Source of the DNA: CAVQZC01 sp963718315 | Lineage (GTDB): Bacteria > Actinomycetota > Thermoleophilia > Gaiellales > JAICJC01 | DNA length: 64,000 nt | Direction: 5' to 3' | Assembly: GCA_963718315.1 (NCBI GenBank) | Contig: CAVQZC010000007.1 | Span: 806,001 to 870,000, forward strand | Part shown: piece by piece, positions 49,644 to 58,518 of the stretch | Layout: every line of letters begins with the position of its first letter | Numbering within the stretch: position 1 is the stretch's first letter | Made by a program: the position numbers and the translations under genes | Notes under the pieces: model-generated | Database searches by the model: none | Told to the model about the DNA's origin: nothing | Seen by the model: the letters and a program-made list of their open reading frames with translations, nothing else

Positions 49644-51279
49644 ATGGACCTGGAGATCGAGAAGACCGGCCCGGCGCCCATCGACCCCTCGGCGCAGCAG
49701 CACATGGTGCGGATGCGCGACGGCGTCGAGCTGGCAACCGATACCTACCTGCCCGACGGGAGACAGCCCGCGGCCGGCGGTGCTCGTCCGCCTGCCCTAC
49801 GACAAGAACGGCCGCTACTGCTGGATGCCGTTCATCGCCCGGCACTTCACCGACCGCGGCTACGCGTTCGTCGTCCAGGACGTCCGCGGCAAGTTCCGGT
49901 CGGGGGGCGAGACCAACGCGTTCGTCCACGAGCTCGACGACGGGTACGACACGATCGACTGGATCGCCGCCCAGACGTGGTGCAACGGCAACGTCGGGAT
50001 GTGGGGAGACTCGTACTACGGCTTCACGCAGTGGACCGCCGTGGCCTCCGGGCATCCAGCCCTGAAGGCGATCGTTCCGCGGGTCACGGTCGCCGATCTG
50101 TTCGAGTGGCTGGACGGCGTGACGCCGCTGTACGGGGCGCACTACCTGGCGCAGTACTGGAGCGATCAGAACTCCTACCACTGGACGCCGGACTGGAGGC
50201 ACCGGCCGCTCTCAGAGGTGTTCGACGACGCCTTCGAGGCCATCGGCAGCCGGTCGCTGGCCTTCGACCGGCTGATCGCTGAGTCGCGCGGGCAGGCGCC
50301 GGTCGACCTCTACCGCAACGGCCATCCGTTCGACCGCCTGCGCATCCCCACGCTGCACGGCGTCGGCTGGTTCGACAACATCACGCCACCGCACATGCGG
50401 GACTACGAGCGGCTGATGCGCGATCCGGCGACGGCGCCGTTCCAGTACCTGAACGCCGGCTCGACCGACCACGAGAACTACCGGTTCGAGACCGTCCCGG
50501 TGACCGAGGCCGAGAACCACGCGGTCGACGACGGCGCGCTGGAGCGGATGCTCGCAGCGCTACCTGGCACCGGCGCTCGAGTTCTTCGACGCCTTCCTGG
50601 CGGCACGCACCGACCCCGGGTCGGTGCCCCGCGTGCGCTGGCACCTGGCCAACGTCGGCTGGCAGGAGGCGGCCGACCTGGCCGCCGCCCGGCGCAACGG
50701 AGATGCGGCTGTACCCGGGCCGGGCGGGCGATCTGACCCCAGAGCCGGCCGGGCGACGACGTGGCCGAGTGGGTCCATGACCCGGACAACCTCGTGCCCT
50801 CGACGATCGTCGACCCGTTCTCGTTCCTCTACGAGTACCCGGACGAGAGTGCCGTTGCCGAGCGCGACGATGTGCTGGTGTTCACCAGCGCGCCGCTGGA
50901 GGCCCCGCTCACGCTGGCAGGACCGCGTGACGGCCTCCCTGCGACTGGCCTCCGACGGCCCCTCGATGAACGTGCACGTCAAGCTGGTGGTCGTCGTCGC
51001 CGGACGGCGGCTCGCACATCCTGCTCTACGGGCAGGAGCGCGGTCGAGCGGCCGGACGGAGCGGAGCTGGTAGAGGTGCCGCTCGGCCACACCGGCCACC
51101 GCCTGGCCGCCGGCAACCGGCTGCGGCTGCAGGTGGCCTCCAGCGACTACCCGCTCTACGTACCCCACCCGGGAACGACCGAGAGCCCCTGGTTCGCGGT
51201 CGACACGCAGCGCAACCACCAGCGCCTGCACACCGGCGCCACGGCCGGATCGCACCTCAGCCTGACCGTCGTGCCCTGA
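49644..51279 (+). pseudogene. CocE/NonD-type (S15) alpha/beta hydrolase, several frameshifts
   Basis: The protein belongs to the X-Pro dipeptidyl-peptidase/cocaine esterase group. Conserved parts are MRDGVELATDTYLPDGRQP, VLVRLPYDKNGRY, NVGMWGDSYYGFTQWTAVAS (Ser nucleophile), GVGWFDNITPPHM and a jelly-roll C-terminal domain (TASLRLASDGPSMNVHVKLV, GHRLAAGNRLRLQVASSDYP). The frame shifts about six to seven times (near 49780, 50560, 50700, 50755, 50930 and around 51010-51050). No signal peptide is seen. As in gadB, motifs are unharmed, pointing to sequence errors. Confidence 0.75.
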
Positions 51280-51287
51280 CCACCGAG

Positions 51288-51293
51288 TAGCGT
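51288..51293 (+). promoter_or_regulatory. -10 hexamer, leaderless geometry
   Basis: TAGCGT ends 6 nt before the ATG at 51300 of the VOC gene. Confidence 0.5.
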
Positions 51294-51299
51294 GCGGGC

Positions 51300-51648
51300 A
51301 TGCAGGCACTCCGCGTCACCCACGTCTTCTCCGGGATCGCAGTGCGGGACTTCACCTCTGCGAAGGGCTGGTATGAGCAGCTGTTCGGCCGGCCACCGGA
51401 CATGCTGCCCCACGACGCGGAAGCCGTCTGGAACCTCGCCGATGGGAGGGCTGGTGTACGTCGTCGGCGACACGGAGCGGGCGGGTGGCGGCTTGCTCAC
51501 GCTGATGGTCGCCGACCTCGAGGAGACGCTCGCGGGAGTCGCAGAGCGCGGCCTGGGCACCGCACCGATCGAGGTCATGGGCAGCGGCGCGCGGAAAGCG
51601 ACGCTGACCGACCCGGACGGCAACCGGGTCTCCTTCGGGCAGGCGTGA
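51300..51648 (+). CDS. VOC-family protein, one frameshift
   Basis: Before the shift the frame reads LRVTHVFSGIAVRDFTSAKG and WYEQLFGRPPDMLPHDAEAV; after a one-base shift at about 51440-51450 (GGGAGGG run) it reads GLVYVVGDTERAGGGLLTLM and ATLTDPDGNRVSFGQA. Together these form a complete VOC fold of about 115 residues. Function unknown. Confidence 0.72.
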
Positions 51649-51653
51649 CGCAG

Positions 51654-51686
51654 GTGGCGGCCGCCCCGGTTGGGCGCGGCCGCCAC
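51654..51686. terminator. Hairpin between convergent genes
   Basis: GTGGCGGCCGC (51654-51664) pairs perfectly with GCGGCCGCCAC (51676-51686) around an 11-nt loop, between the rightward VOC gene and the leftward S53 peptidase gene. Confidence 0.65.
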
Positions 51687-51700
51687 GGGCGTCGTTTACC

Positions 51701-53053
51701 TCAGTGAGCCGCGAGGGCCTTGACGAACGCCGCGCCGTCGATCGTGCCCCAGCCGCTGGCCATGTCGTACCCGGTGGTCGCGTTGAAGCCGGTCACGCCT
51801 GCGTAGGAGTTGTTGCCGGAGGTGACATCGACCAGCCCTGTGCCCGAGCCGGCGGCGCCCATCGCATACAGCGCGGGGTTGATGTCGCCCAGCCGGTGGT
51901 GCGCCTTCTGGTCGGCCATCGCGACGATGCCGGAGAAGATCGGCGAGGCCTCCGAGGTGCCGCCGATCAGGTGCCAGCCGGGGCTGCCGCCGAACGTCCA
52001 GTACACCCAGGCCGCCCCGCTGACGGCCGCGCTCATCGAGATGTCGGGGGTGCCCCGCTGGGCGCCGACCACGCCGGCAACGCCATCCTGGAAGGACGGC
52101 CGGCTGAAGACGCCGGACTCGCCGCCGCCCCCGGCGCCGTATCCGTCGTTCCAGACCACGTCGGGCGACACGCGGTTGCCGCTGTTGTCGAGCGAGAGCA
52201 GGGTACCGCCGACCGACGTCACCAGGGGGTCGGACGACGGCCACGAGTTCACGCGCTTCGCGTAGAGCGAGCTGCCGTCTGACTTGTAGTCGGTCGCTCC
52301 GTCGTCACCAGATGAGGCGAGCACGGTGACGCCGGCCGCCTGCGCATCCTGGAAGGCGTACCGCAGGTTCATGATGCCGTCGAAGTTGCCGTGGCTGAAG
52401 CCGCGGAACGTGTTCTCGGTGGCACCGAAGCTCTGCGTGATCACGTCGCCGACGCCGTTCTTGATGAGGTGATCCTCGGCCCGCATCATCTGCGGCAGGC
52501 CGGTCGTGCCCTCCGTCTCGGCAACGGCCGTCTCGACCAGCACGATCTTGGCGCCCGGCGCGATGCTGTGGGCATACTCGACGTCGAGCGTGGTCTCCGT
52601 CGCCCAGCCCACCATCGTCCCATCGCCGGAGTCGAACGGCGGGACGTTCCCGAACTTCCTGATCTCGAGCACCGGATCCGGGAACCCGAACTGCTGATCA
52701 AAGGCGTGCAGGTCGCTGGTGATGGTCGGCGAGCCGTAGGAGTCGACGATCACGATCGTCCTGCCCTTGCCGACGATGCCCTTCCCGTAGAGCGGGTTGA
52801 GGTCATACGCCACCCGGTACTGGAGAGGCGTGTAGCACGCGATGCCTATCTGCGAGAGACAGTCGGAGGTCGAAAGCGGAGACGTGTAGCCGTGAGCACT
52901 GACGTTGCCCGTCACCGCCGGCCGAACCACCGGGCCGCGCGAGACGGCGCGGGCAGACGTGGCACCGCGTACCACCGCCCCGGGTCCAGCCGCGAGCGCC
53001 ACGGCGACCACCATCGCAACCAGCGCCGCAATCCTGAACGACCTCGTGATCAC
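51701..53053 (-). CDS. Secreted sedolisin-type (S53) peptidase
   Basis: The 450-residue protein has a signal peptide (RIAALVAMVVAVALAAGPGA) and only a short prodomain-like stretch. The S53 catalytic residues are visible: Glu and Asp in GWATETTLDVEYAHSIAPGA, the oxyanion Asp in VLASSGDDGATDY and the nucleophile in HLIGGTSEASPIFSG. The Ca site motif appears in VDVTSGNNSYAGVTG plus TGYDMASGWGT. Sedolisins are mostly acid endopeptidases. The GTG at 53051-53053 has AGGAGGGG upstream; the longer frame upstream is unconserved. Confidence 0.9.
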   Translation of the reverse strand: MITRSFRIAALVAMVVAVALAAGPGAVVRGATSARAVSRGPVVRPAVTGNVSAHGYTSPLSTSDCLSQIGIACYTPLQYRVAYDLNPLYGKGIVGKGRTIVIVDSYGSPTITSDLHAFDQQFGFPDPVLEIRKFGNVPPFDSGDGTMVGWATETTLDVEYAHSIAPGAKIVLVETAVAETEGTTGLPQMMRAEDHLIKNGVGDVITQSFGATENTFRGFSHGNFDGIMNLRYAFQDAQAAGVTVLASSGDDGATDYKSDGSSLYAKRVNSWPSSDPLVTSVGGTLLSLDNSGNRVSPDVVWNDGYGAGGGGESGVFSRPSFQDGVAGVVGAQRGTPDISMSAAVSGAAWVYWTFGGSPGWHLIGGTSEASPIFSGIVAMADQKAHHRLGDINPALYAMGAAGSGTGLVDVTSGNNSYAGVTGFNATTGYDMASGWGTIDGAAFVKALAAH

Positions 53054-53167
53054 ATTCCCCTCCTGGACGGTACCGGCTTCAGCGTCGCGACTATCCAGCG
53101 GCGCGGTGAACCTGTCAAGCACGAGCTGTCGGGCGGAGTCCGACGAACGGTCTTCCCGGCGAACCGA

Positions 53168-54238
53168 TCATGCCGGCGGATCGAGTGCCAGCGATTGGCT
53201 GGCCTCGATGTTGCCGTTCACGTCGACGGCGCGCCAGGTGATCGCGTGGCCGGCCAGCACGGTGACCGGGCCGGTGTATCGCACCCAGTGTCCCTTCCCG
53301 ATCACGTACTCGATGCCGGAGACGCCGGCGTTGTCGGTCGCGGTCAGCGTGACCTGGGCGCCGCCCGTAACCGGGGTCGTCGATGCCACCGACACGGGCG
53401 GCGTCGTATCCGTGTAGTCAAAGCCCACGTTCCAGACGGTCTGAGCGAGGATCGACTGCCCGACGATCGACGGGTGGAAGTAGTCGAGCGTGTCCGCGTC
53501 GGACGCGGCGAACGGGTAGTCGAACACGGCGTCGCCGTCGAACCGGCAATGCACGTACGTGGCGCAGGTCGCCGCCAGCACGTGGTTGAACTGTTTCTCC
53601 CGCTTCAGCACCGCCGCGCGCCTGGCCGTGTCGGCGGGCGCCGTGGAGTTCGGGTTGGAGAGCATCGACTGGCAGATCCCGGCGAAGCTCCACACCAATC
53701 GCGCGGTGGCGTTCGTGTGCAGCACCTGCCAGAGCCGGTAGACGTTGGGGATGCTGAGCAGTTGGATACGGGCGTCCGGCAGTCCCCGCGACAGCGTCTT
53801 CAGCGCGGACTTGAGCTCCGCCCGGAACGTCGCCACCGACGTCATGGTGGCCTGGGTGTCGGTGCAGACGTCGTTGGCGCCCATCAGGATCAGCACCTCC
53901 TGGGCGCCCTGGCTGACCGCGGTGGTTGCCTGACCCTCAAGGTCGGCCATGTCCGCGCCCTTGACAGCCTCGTTGTACCCATTGCCCGAGATGGCGGGAT
54001 TGGAGGCCAGGATCCGCGAGTAGACGCTCTCGACCTGCGACGAGGTGCCGGCGCCCCAGGAGTACTGGGGTTCGGCCTGAGGCCCGGTCCCGTCGGCGTC
54101 GTAGCCGACCGAGATCGAGTCGCCGAGGACGGCGAGCGAGCCGGGGTATCCGGTCACAGCCGGTGTGGCACGCGCGGCGCCAGCCAGGGCCAGTGGCCCC
54201 AGCACCGCCGCCGTGAGAACGAGGAGGCGCCACCGCAT
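53168..54238 (-). CDS. Secreted SGNH/GDSL hydrolase with Ig-like C-terminal domain
   Basis: The 356-residue protein has a signal peptide (RWRLLVLTAAVLGPLALAGA). The SGNH blocks are SLAVLGDSISVGYD (Ser), ISGNGYNEAVKGADM (Gly), LILMGANDVCTDTQ (Asn) and DTLDYFHPSIVGQ (Asp, His). Residues about 275-356 form an Ig-like domain (TPPVSVASTTPVTGGAQVTL). It probably hydrolyses an ester outside the cell. The ATG is 6 nt from TAGACT in a palindrome shared with the divergent gene. Confidence 0.9.
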   Translation of the reverse strand: MRWRLLVLTAAVLGPLALAGAARATPAVTGYPGSLAVLGDSISVGYDADGTGPQAEPQYSWGAGTSSQVESVYSRILASNPAISGNGYNEAVKGADMADLEGQATTAVSQGAQEVLILMGANDVCTDTQATMTSVATFRAELKSALKTLSRGLPDARIQLLSIPNVYRLWQVLHTNATARLVWSFAGICQSMLSNPNSTAPADTARRAAVLKREKQFNHVLAATCATYVHCRFDGDAVFDYPFAASDADTLDYFHPSIVGQSILAQTVWNVGFDYTDTTPPVSVASTTPVTGGAQVTLTATDNAGVSGIEYVIGKGHWVRYTGPVTVLAGHAITWRAVDVNGNIEASQSLALDPPA

Positions 54239-54244
54239 CGGCTG

Positions 54245-54254
54245 AGTCTAGACT
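54245..54254. promoter_or_regulatory. Palindromic divergent -10 element
   Basis: The palindrome AGTCTAGACT supplies TAGACT on both strands. On the plus strand the hexamer (54249-54254) ends 6 nt before the GTG at 54261; on the minus strand the hexamer (54245-54250) ends 6 nt before the ATG at 54236-54238. Two overlapping -10 boxes thus face opposite ways with the same leaderless spacing. Confidence 0.6.
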
Positions 54255-54260
54255 CGCCGC

Positions 54261-54533
54261 GTGCGCTACATGGTGATCGAGACGTTTCCTGGGACCGCCG
54301 CCGAGGTCTACGCCCGGGCAGCCGAGCGGGGCCGAATGCTCCCGGACGGCCTCGAGTACGTCGACAGCTGGGTGGACACGAACCTGGGCCGCTGCTTCCA
54401 GCTGATGGAAACGGACGATCCCAGCCTGTTCGACCGCTGGATCGAGCACTGGTCCGACCTGGGGTCGTTCGAGGTCGTGGCCGTGATCAGCTCGGAAGAG
54501 GCGGCCGCGCTGGTGGCAGACGCCGACGGCTGA
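54261..54533 (+). CDS. DUF3303-family small protein
   Basis: The 90-residue protein reads RYMVIETFPGTAAEVYARAA, GLEYVDSWVDTNLGRCFQLM and FDRWIEHWSDLGSFEVVAVI, matching small DUF3303 proteins, a ferredoxin-like alpha/beta fold related to dimeric barrels. Function unknown. The GTG start is fixed by TAGACT 6 nt upstream. Confidence 0.85.
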   Translation: MRYMVIETFPGTAAEVYARAAERGRMLPDGLEYVDSWVDTNLGRCFQLMETDDPSLFDRWIEHWSDLGSFEVVAVISSEEAAALVADADG

Positions 54534-54562
54534 GAGCAGGGCTGAGCCCACCGCCCCGGCTC

Positions 54563-55486
54563 CTAGGGGTCAGGGCTTGCACCGACGTCCGCAGCAACTG
54601 CTGCGCCGGCCGACCGCGCTGCTCCGATCGACGCGGTTACCACCAGCGCAACCGCCACCAGCTCGACCGCCGTCGGCCGCTGCGACAGCACGAGGGCGCC
54701 AACGCCGATCGAGAGCGCCGGCTCGAGGCTGACCAGCACGCCGTAGGTGGCGGCCGGTATCCGCCGTAGCGCGGCGAACTCGAGCGCGAAGGGCAGCGCC
54801 GTCAGCGCACCGAGGAGAGGAATCGCCAGCGCGTACCTGGCCGTGACATGTGACGGCGCCAGCCCCGCCGGGACGAACGGAAGGAGCAGGAGCGCCGAGC
54901 CCAGCATCCCGAACGCGAGCGCGCTCGATCCCGGCAGCACGCTGCCCACGCGCCGGGCGGTGACCGCGTAGACAGCCCAGGCAACGGCGTCGACGGCGGC
55001 GCACGCGAGACCGACCTTATTCAGAGCGGCTCCACCCGGCACGCCGCCGAACAGGGCGACGCCTGCCGCCGCCAGCGCTACCCAGGCCAGGTCGCGAGGG
55101 TGGCGTGAGAGGACGAGCGCGACCGTCAGCGGCCCGATGAACGAGATCGTGACGGCAACTCCGATGGGGATCCGGGCAGCGGCGATGTAGAACGCGACGT
55201 TCATCACCGTCAGCAGCACCGCCATGAACACGATCCAGCCCACGGCAGCGCGGCTGCGACCCCGGACAGCCGGCCGCCCGACCGCGAACAGCAACGCCCC
55301 GCCGATCAGGTTCTTCGCGGCCACCGTGCCGGCCGGGCCGAGCCCCGGCAGCAGCAGCACACCGACCGCCCCGCCGACCTGGAACGAGAGCATCGCCACC
55401 AGCAGCAGGCCGGTCGCAGGCATCCGGTCGAGCGTCGTCCACCGCTCGACCCGTCCCGCCCGGCTCGTGTCCACTGCCTCGCCCAT
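54563..55486 (-). CDS. EamA-family (DMT) transporter, RhtA-like
   Basis: The 307-residue protein has ten hydrophobic segments in two five-span halves, each an EamA domain; examples are AVGVLLLPGLGPAGTVAAKN, ARIPIGVAVTISFIGPLTVA and RRIPAATYGVLVSLEPALSI. It is like the threonine/homoserine exporter RhtA and likely exports an amino acid or similar metabolite. AAGGAG lies upstream of the ATG. Confidence 0.88.
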   Translation of the reverse strand: MGEAVDTSRAGRVERWTTLDRMPATGLLLVAMLSFQVGGAVGVLLLPGLGPAGTVAAKNLIGGALLFAVGRPAVRGRSRAAVGWIVFMAVLLTVMNVAFYIAAARIPIGVAVTISFIGPLTVALVLSRHPRDLAWVALAAAGVALFGGVPGGAALNKVGLACAAVDAVAWAVYAVTARRVGSVLPGSSALAFGMLGSALLLLPFVPAGLAPSHVTARYALAIPLLGALTALPFALEFAALRRIPAATYGVLVSLEPALSIGVGALVLSQRPTAVELVAVALVVTASIGAARSAGAAVAADVGASPDP

Positions 55487-55536
55487 CGCACTCCTTCTCG
55501 CTTTCTCGATTGTCGCAGGCCGCGATACTGCGCCGG

Positions 55537-56055
55537 ATGGCGACCCTCGACCACCAGCTGGAGATCCGCCGCATCACCGAACAGGACGGGCCGGTGCTGC
55601 GGTCGATCCGGCTCGCCGCGCTGCGCACCGACCCGGACGCGTTCGGCTCGACGTACGCCGACCAGGCGTCCTACCCGGCCAGCCGCTGGCAGGCGATGGC
55701 GGTGGACGCGGCACACGGTGCCGATTCCTGCCTGCTGCTCGCGTTTCGCGGAGGACAACCGGCAGGGATGGTGCGCTCGGTCCGTGACCCGCGCCGTCCC
55801 CGGGTGTTCGGGGTGTACTCGGTGTGGGTGGCGCCGGCGGCGCGCCGGGCCGGCGTGGGCCGAGCGCTGCTGGATGCGATCGAGGAGTGGGTGCGCACGG
55901 CGGGCGGGTCGAGTCTCGAGCTGACGGTGATGGAGGACGGCGACGCCGCACAGGCGCTCTACGAGGCCAGCGGCTACTGGTTCGACGGGCGGCGAGAGCG
56001 AGAGATCGGCGCCCGCGCGGCGGAGCTCGGGATGAGCAAATCCCTCTCCAGTTGA
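55537..56055 (+). CDS. GNAT-family acetyltransferase
   Basis: The 172-residue protein has IRRITEQDGPVLRSIRLAAL at the start, the acetyl-CoA motif VWVAPAARRAGVGRALLDAI and LELTVMEDGDAAQALYEASG, typical of GNAT enzymes. The ATG at 55537 follows a GATACT sequence by 7 nt, close to but not matching the TANNNT pattern. Substrate unknown. It ends 15 nt before the Nudix gene. Confidence 0.85.
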   Translation: MATLDHQLEIRRITEQDGPVLRSIRLAALRTDPDAFGSTYADQASYPASRWQAMAVDAAHGADSCLLLAFRGGQPAGMVRSVRDPRRPRVFGVYSVWVAPAARRAGVGRALLDAIEEWVRTAGGSSLELTVMEDGDAAQALYEASGYWFDGRREREIGARAAELGMSKSLSS

Positions 56056-56057
56056 CG

Positions 56058-56063
56058 TATCCT
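56058..56063 (+). promoter_or_regulatory. -10 hexamer, leaderless geometry
   Basis: TATCCT ends 6 nt before the ATG at 56070 of the Nudix-like gene, just after the GNAT stop. Confidence 0.55.
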
Positions 56064-56069
56064 GTCGGG

Positions 56070-56588
56070 ATGGGCACATCCGTCGAAGTCCACCCGACAA
56101 TCTTCGCCACCACGGTCTGCGCGATCGTGGAGCACGGCGGTGAACTTCTGATGGTTCGGCAGCTCAACCGCGAGGGCGAGGAGCGCTGGAACTTCCCGAC
56201 CGGGTGGATGGCGCCGCTCGACGAGGACGGCCGCGTTCAGATCCCCGAGCACGTGGTCAACCGCAACCTGCTGATGGAGACCGGGTACGCCGCGTCGCAG
56301 GCGACCTTGATCGGCGTCTCCCTGGTGCGGGAGCATGACGACGACGGGCGCCGGATCGGTACGTCCACCCGACTGAACTACCTGTCCAGCCAGCCCCGCC
56401 AGACCAGCTATGCGATCAACGACTCCGACATCCTCGGCGCGCCGGAGTGGTTCGCACCGGCCGAGGTCGAGGAGCTGATCGCCGGCGGTGAGGTGAAGGG
56501 CCAGTTGACCGCCGCGGCCTTCAAGCATTGGCGCCACTACCGCGAGACCGGGCAGTGCTCGGCCGACGTGGTCGACATCCCCAACTGA
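56070..56588 (+). CDS. Nudix-fold protein with degenerate Nudix box
   Basis: The 172-residue protein has the Nudix opening TTVCAIVEHGGELLMVRQLN and RWNFPTGWMAPLDEDG, but the usual RE-x2-EE-x-G-U core is changed to VVNRNLLMETGYAASQATLI, leaving only the last Glu. Catalytic metal binding may be weak or lost, so a regulator-type or ligand-binding role is possible. The last third (QLTAAAFKHWRHYRETGQCS) is family-unlike. The start is set by TATCCT 6 nt upstream. Confidence 0.75.
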   Translation: MGTSVEVHPTIFATTVCAIVEHGGELLMVRQLNREGEERWNFPTGWMAPLDEDGRVQIPEHVVNRNLLMETGYAASQATLIGVSLVREHDDDGRRIGTSTRLNYLSSQPRQTSYAINDSDILGAPEWFAPAEVEELIAGGEVKGQLTAAAFKHWRHYRETGQCSADVVDIPN

Positions 56589-56607
56589 CGGCGCAGGGGC
56601 TCGGAGC

Positions 56608-57993
56608 TCAGGCGGCGGCGGGCAGTTCGTGCTCGCCTTCGTCGCGCTCGGCGACCCCGCCGAGGACAACCCACCCGAGCGCTTCCAGCGGTTCCTCGAA
56701 GAACGCGGTACCGCGCTCGCGCGCCATCAGACTGAGCGCCTCCTCCGGCGACATCGCGGCCCGGTAGGGCCGGTTCGCCGTCAGCGCCTCGTAGACGTCC
56801 GCAACCGCCAGGATGCGTGCCGCCGGCGGGATCTGCTCGCCGGCCAGGCCGAGGTGGTAGCCGCGGCCGTCTCGCCGCTCGTGATGGGCAGCCGCCGCAG
56901 CGGCCAGCGGAGCGAACGGCTCGACGCGGGAGAGGATCTCGGCCGTGTGACGAGGGTGCTCGCGGACCGCGCGCACCTCCTCGTCGGTCAGCCCAGCGGG
57001 CTTGTCGAGGATCGAGTTGGAGATGCCGAGCTTGCCGATGTCGTGCAGCAGCCCCGCCCGATGGAGGTCGCGAACGCCGGTGGCGTCGTACCCGAGACGG
57101 CGGGCGATCAGCCCGGCGTAGCGGGCCACCTCGCTGGAGTGGCGAGCCGTGAACGGCGACTTGGCGTCGATCACCTGCGCGAACGCGCGGGCCATCTGGT
57201 CGAGCCGGTCGTCGTCGGCGGCGAGCGTCCGGTCGTCGGGGGCGTCCGCATCGGCCAGCACCGGGCCGGTCTCCACCGCAAGCCGCGACCACAACGGGTC
57301 GGCGTCGCCGATCGCGAGCAGCAGGTCGGCCAGCTGCGGGTCGAACCAGCTGCCGCGGCGCGCCCGCACCATCTCCCGCGCAGCCTCGATTCCGCCCTCG
57401 GTGAAGAACACCTCGACCGCCTGCGACAGGCTGGCGATCCGGCCCAACAGCGGGATCTGGTCGCCCTTCAGGCGAGCCGGCAGGCCACGGCCGTCCCAGC
57501 GCTCGTCGAGCGTGCGCACCGCCTCGGCGGCCGCCGGCGGGAACCCGAGCATCGAGACGATGCGGGCGCCCCGGTCGCAGCGCGCGTCGATCATCTCCCG
57601 GCCCTGGGCGGCGAGGTCGGCCGCCGCCGACAGAAACGCTCGTGCACGTCCCAGCGGCGACTCGCCGGGCGCGACGTTCGCCGCGGTGAAGCGGAGCGCC
57701 TCGGACGGCCGCGTCCAGTCCACCGTCTTCGACCGCCGCTTGAGCTCACGGTCGTCGCCGCCGAAGAGCGCCGTCATCCGAGCGGCGTTGCTCGAGCAGC
57801 CGGCGTCCTTCAGGAGCAGCGCATAGAACAGGGCGGCGGTGTCGTCCTCGTCCAGGCGCACGGGCGCGGCCAGGGTCAGGCCGATCAGGCATGTCCGCTG
57901 GGCATGGCCGGGGGGCTGCCCCTCGGTCAGGTCGAGCGCATGCGAGAGCCCTGCGATGATGTCGGACAGGCGGAAGGTCCGCTCACAGTTCAT
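56608..57993 (-). CDS. HD-GYP-type phosphohydrolase with two HD-like halves
   Basis: The 461-residue protein has a C-terminal HD-GYP domain with FTARHSSEVARYAGLIARRL, AGLLHDIGKLGISNSILDKP, HPRHTAEIL, HHERRDGRGYHLGLAGEQIP, ILAVADVYEALTANRPYR. In the usual HHExxDGxGYP motif the last Pro is His. The N-terminal half has a degenerate second copy (RTLDERWDGRGLPARLKGDQ). Such proteins cleave cyclic di-GMP or related dinucleotides; the altered motif makes the exact activity uncertain. The ATG has no clear promoter. Confidence 0.87.
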   Translation of the reverse strand: MNCERTFRLSDIIAGLSHALDLTEGQPPGHAQRTCLIGLTLAAPVRLDEDDTAALFYALLLKDAGCSSNAARMTALFGGDDRELKRRSKTVDWTRPSEALRFTAANVAPGESPLGRARAFLSAAADLAAQGREMIDARCDRGARIVSMLGFPPAAAEAVRTLDERWDGRGLPARLKGDQIPLLGRIASLSQAVEVFFTEGGIEAAREMVRARRGSWFDPQLADLLLAIGDADPLWSRLAVETGPVLADADAPDDRTLAADDDRLDQMARAFAQVIDAKSPFTARHSSEVARYAGLIARRLGYDATGVRDLHRAGLLHDIGKLGISNSILDKPAGLTDEEVRAVREHPRHTAEILSRVEPFAPLAAAAAAHHERRDGRGYHLGLAGEQIPPAARILAVADVYEALTANRPYRAAMSPEEALSLMARERGTAFFEEPLEALGWVVLGGVAERDEGEHELPAAA

Positions 57994-58037
57994 TTACATG
58001 TGTATCGGCGGACGCCGATTCCGCTTGATAGCGGGGA

Positions 58038-58511
58038 TTACACCTGCGGACGCTCGTCCGTCACGAGGTGCAGCACCGGCCGCGTGAAGCCCTCCGCCAG
58101 GTCGATCTCAACCTCGCGCGCGATGTCCGCGGGAAGCAGCCGGCCGGGTGTCTCGCCGGGCCGGTGCCACTCGTGCATCCGCGGGTCGCTGGGCTCTCCG
58201 TCCAGCTTCCCGACGATCGTCGCCAGGAAGTACAGGATCAGCTCGTGGCGGTAGTCGCCGCTCTCGACGAAGAGGTTCTCGCTGACGTAGAGCAGCCGCC
58301 CAACCTCGATCCGCAGCGCAGCCTCCTCGATCAACTCGCGCTCGAGCGCCTCGGCGGCGGTCTCCCCCGGCTCCACTCCGCCCCCCGGCAGCCAGTAGAA
58401 CACCGGCTTTGCGTGGTGGGTCTTGTCGAGCAGCAGCCGGCCCTGGTCGTCGACGATCACCGCGCGGGCGCGCAGCGACATGTCGGGAGTCGCGCTCCGC
58501 CCGCCGCTCAC
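58038..58511 (-). CDS. Nudix hydrolase
   Basis: The 157-residue protein has the intact Nudix box GGGVEPGETAAEALERELIEEAALRIEV in residues about 46-73 with all catalytic Glu residues, after RARAVIVDDQGRLLLDKTHH. The substrate is likely a nucleoside diphosphate derivative. The GTG at 58509-58511 gives this length; an ATG at 58479-58481 (MSLRARAVI) is an equally good start. It lies 7 nt downstream of uvrA. Confidence 0.88.
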   Translation of the reverse strand: MSGGRSATPDMSLRARAVIVDDQGRLLLDKTHHAKPVFYWLPGGGVEPGETAAEALERELIEEAALRIEVGRLLYVSENLFVESGDYRHELILYFLATIVGKLDGEPSDPRMHEWHRPGETPGRLLPADIAREVEIDLAEGFTRPVLHLVTDERPQV

Positions 58512-58518
58512 GCCCGCC

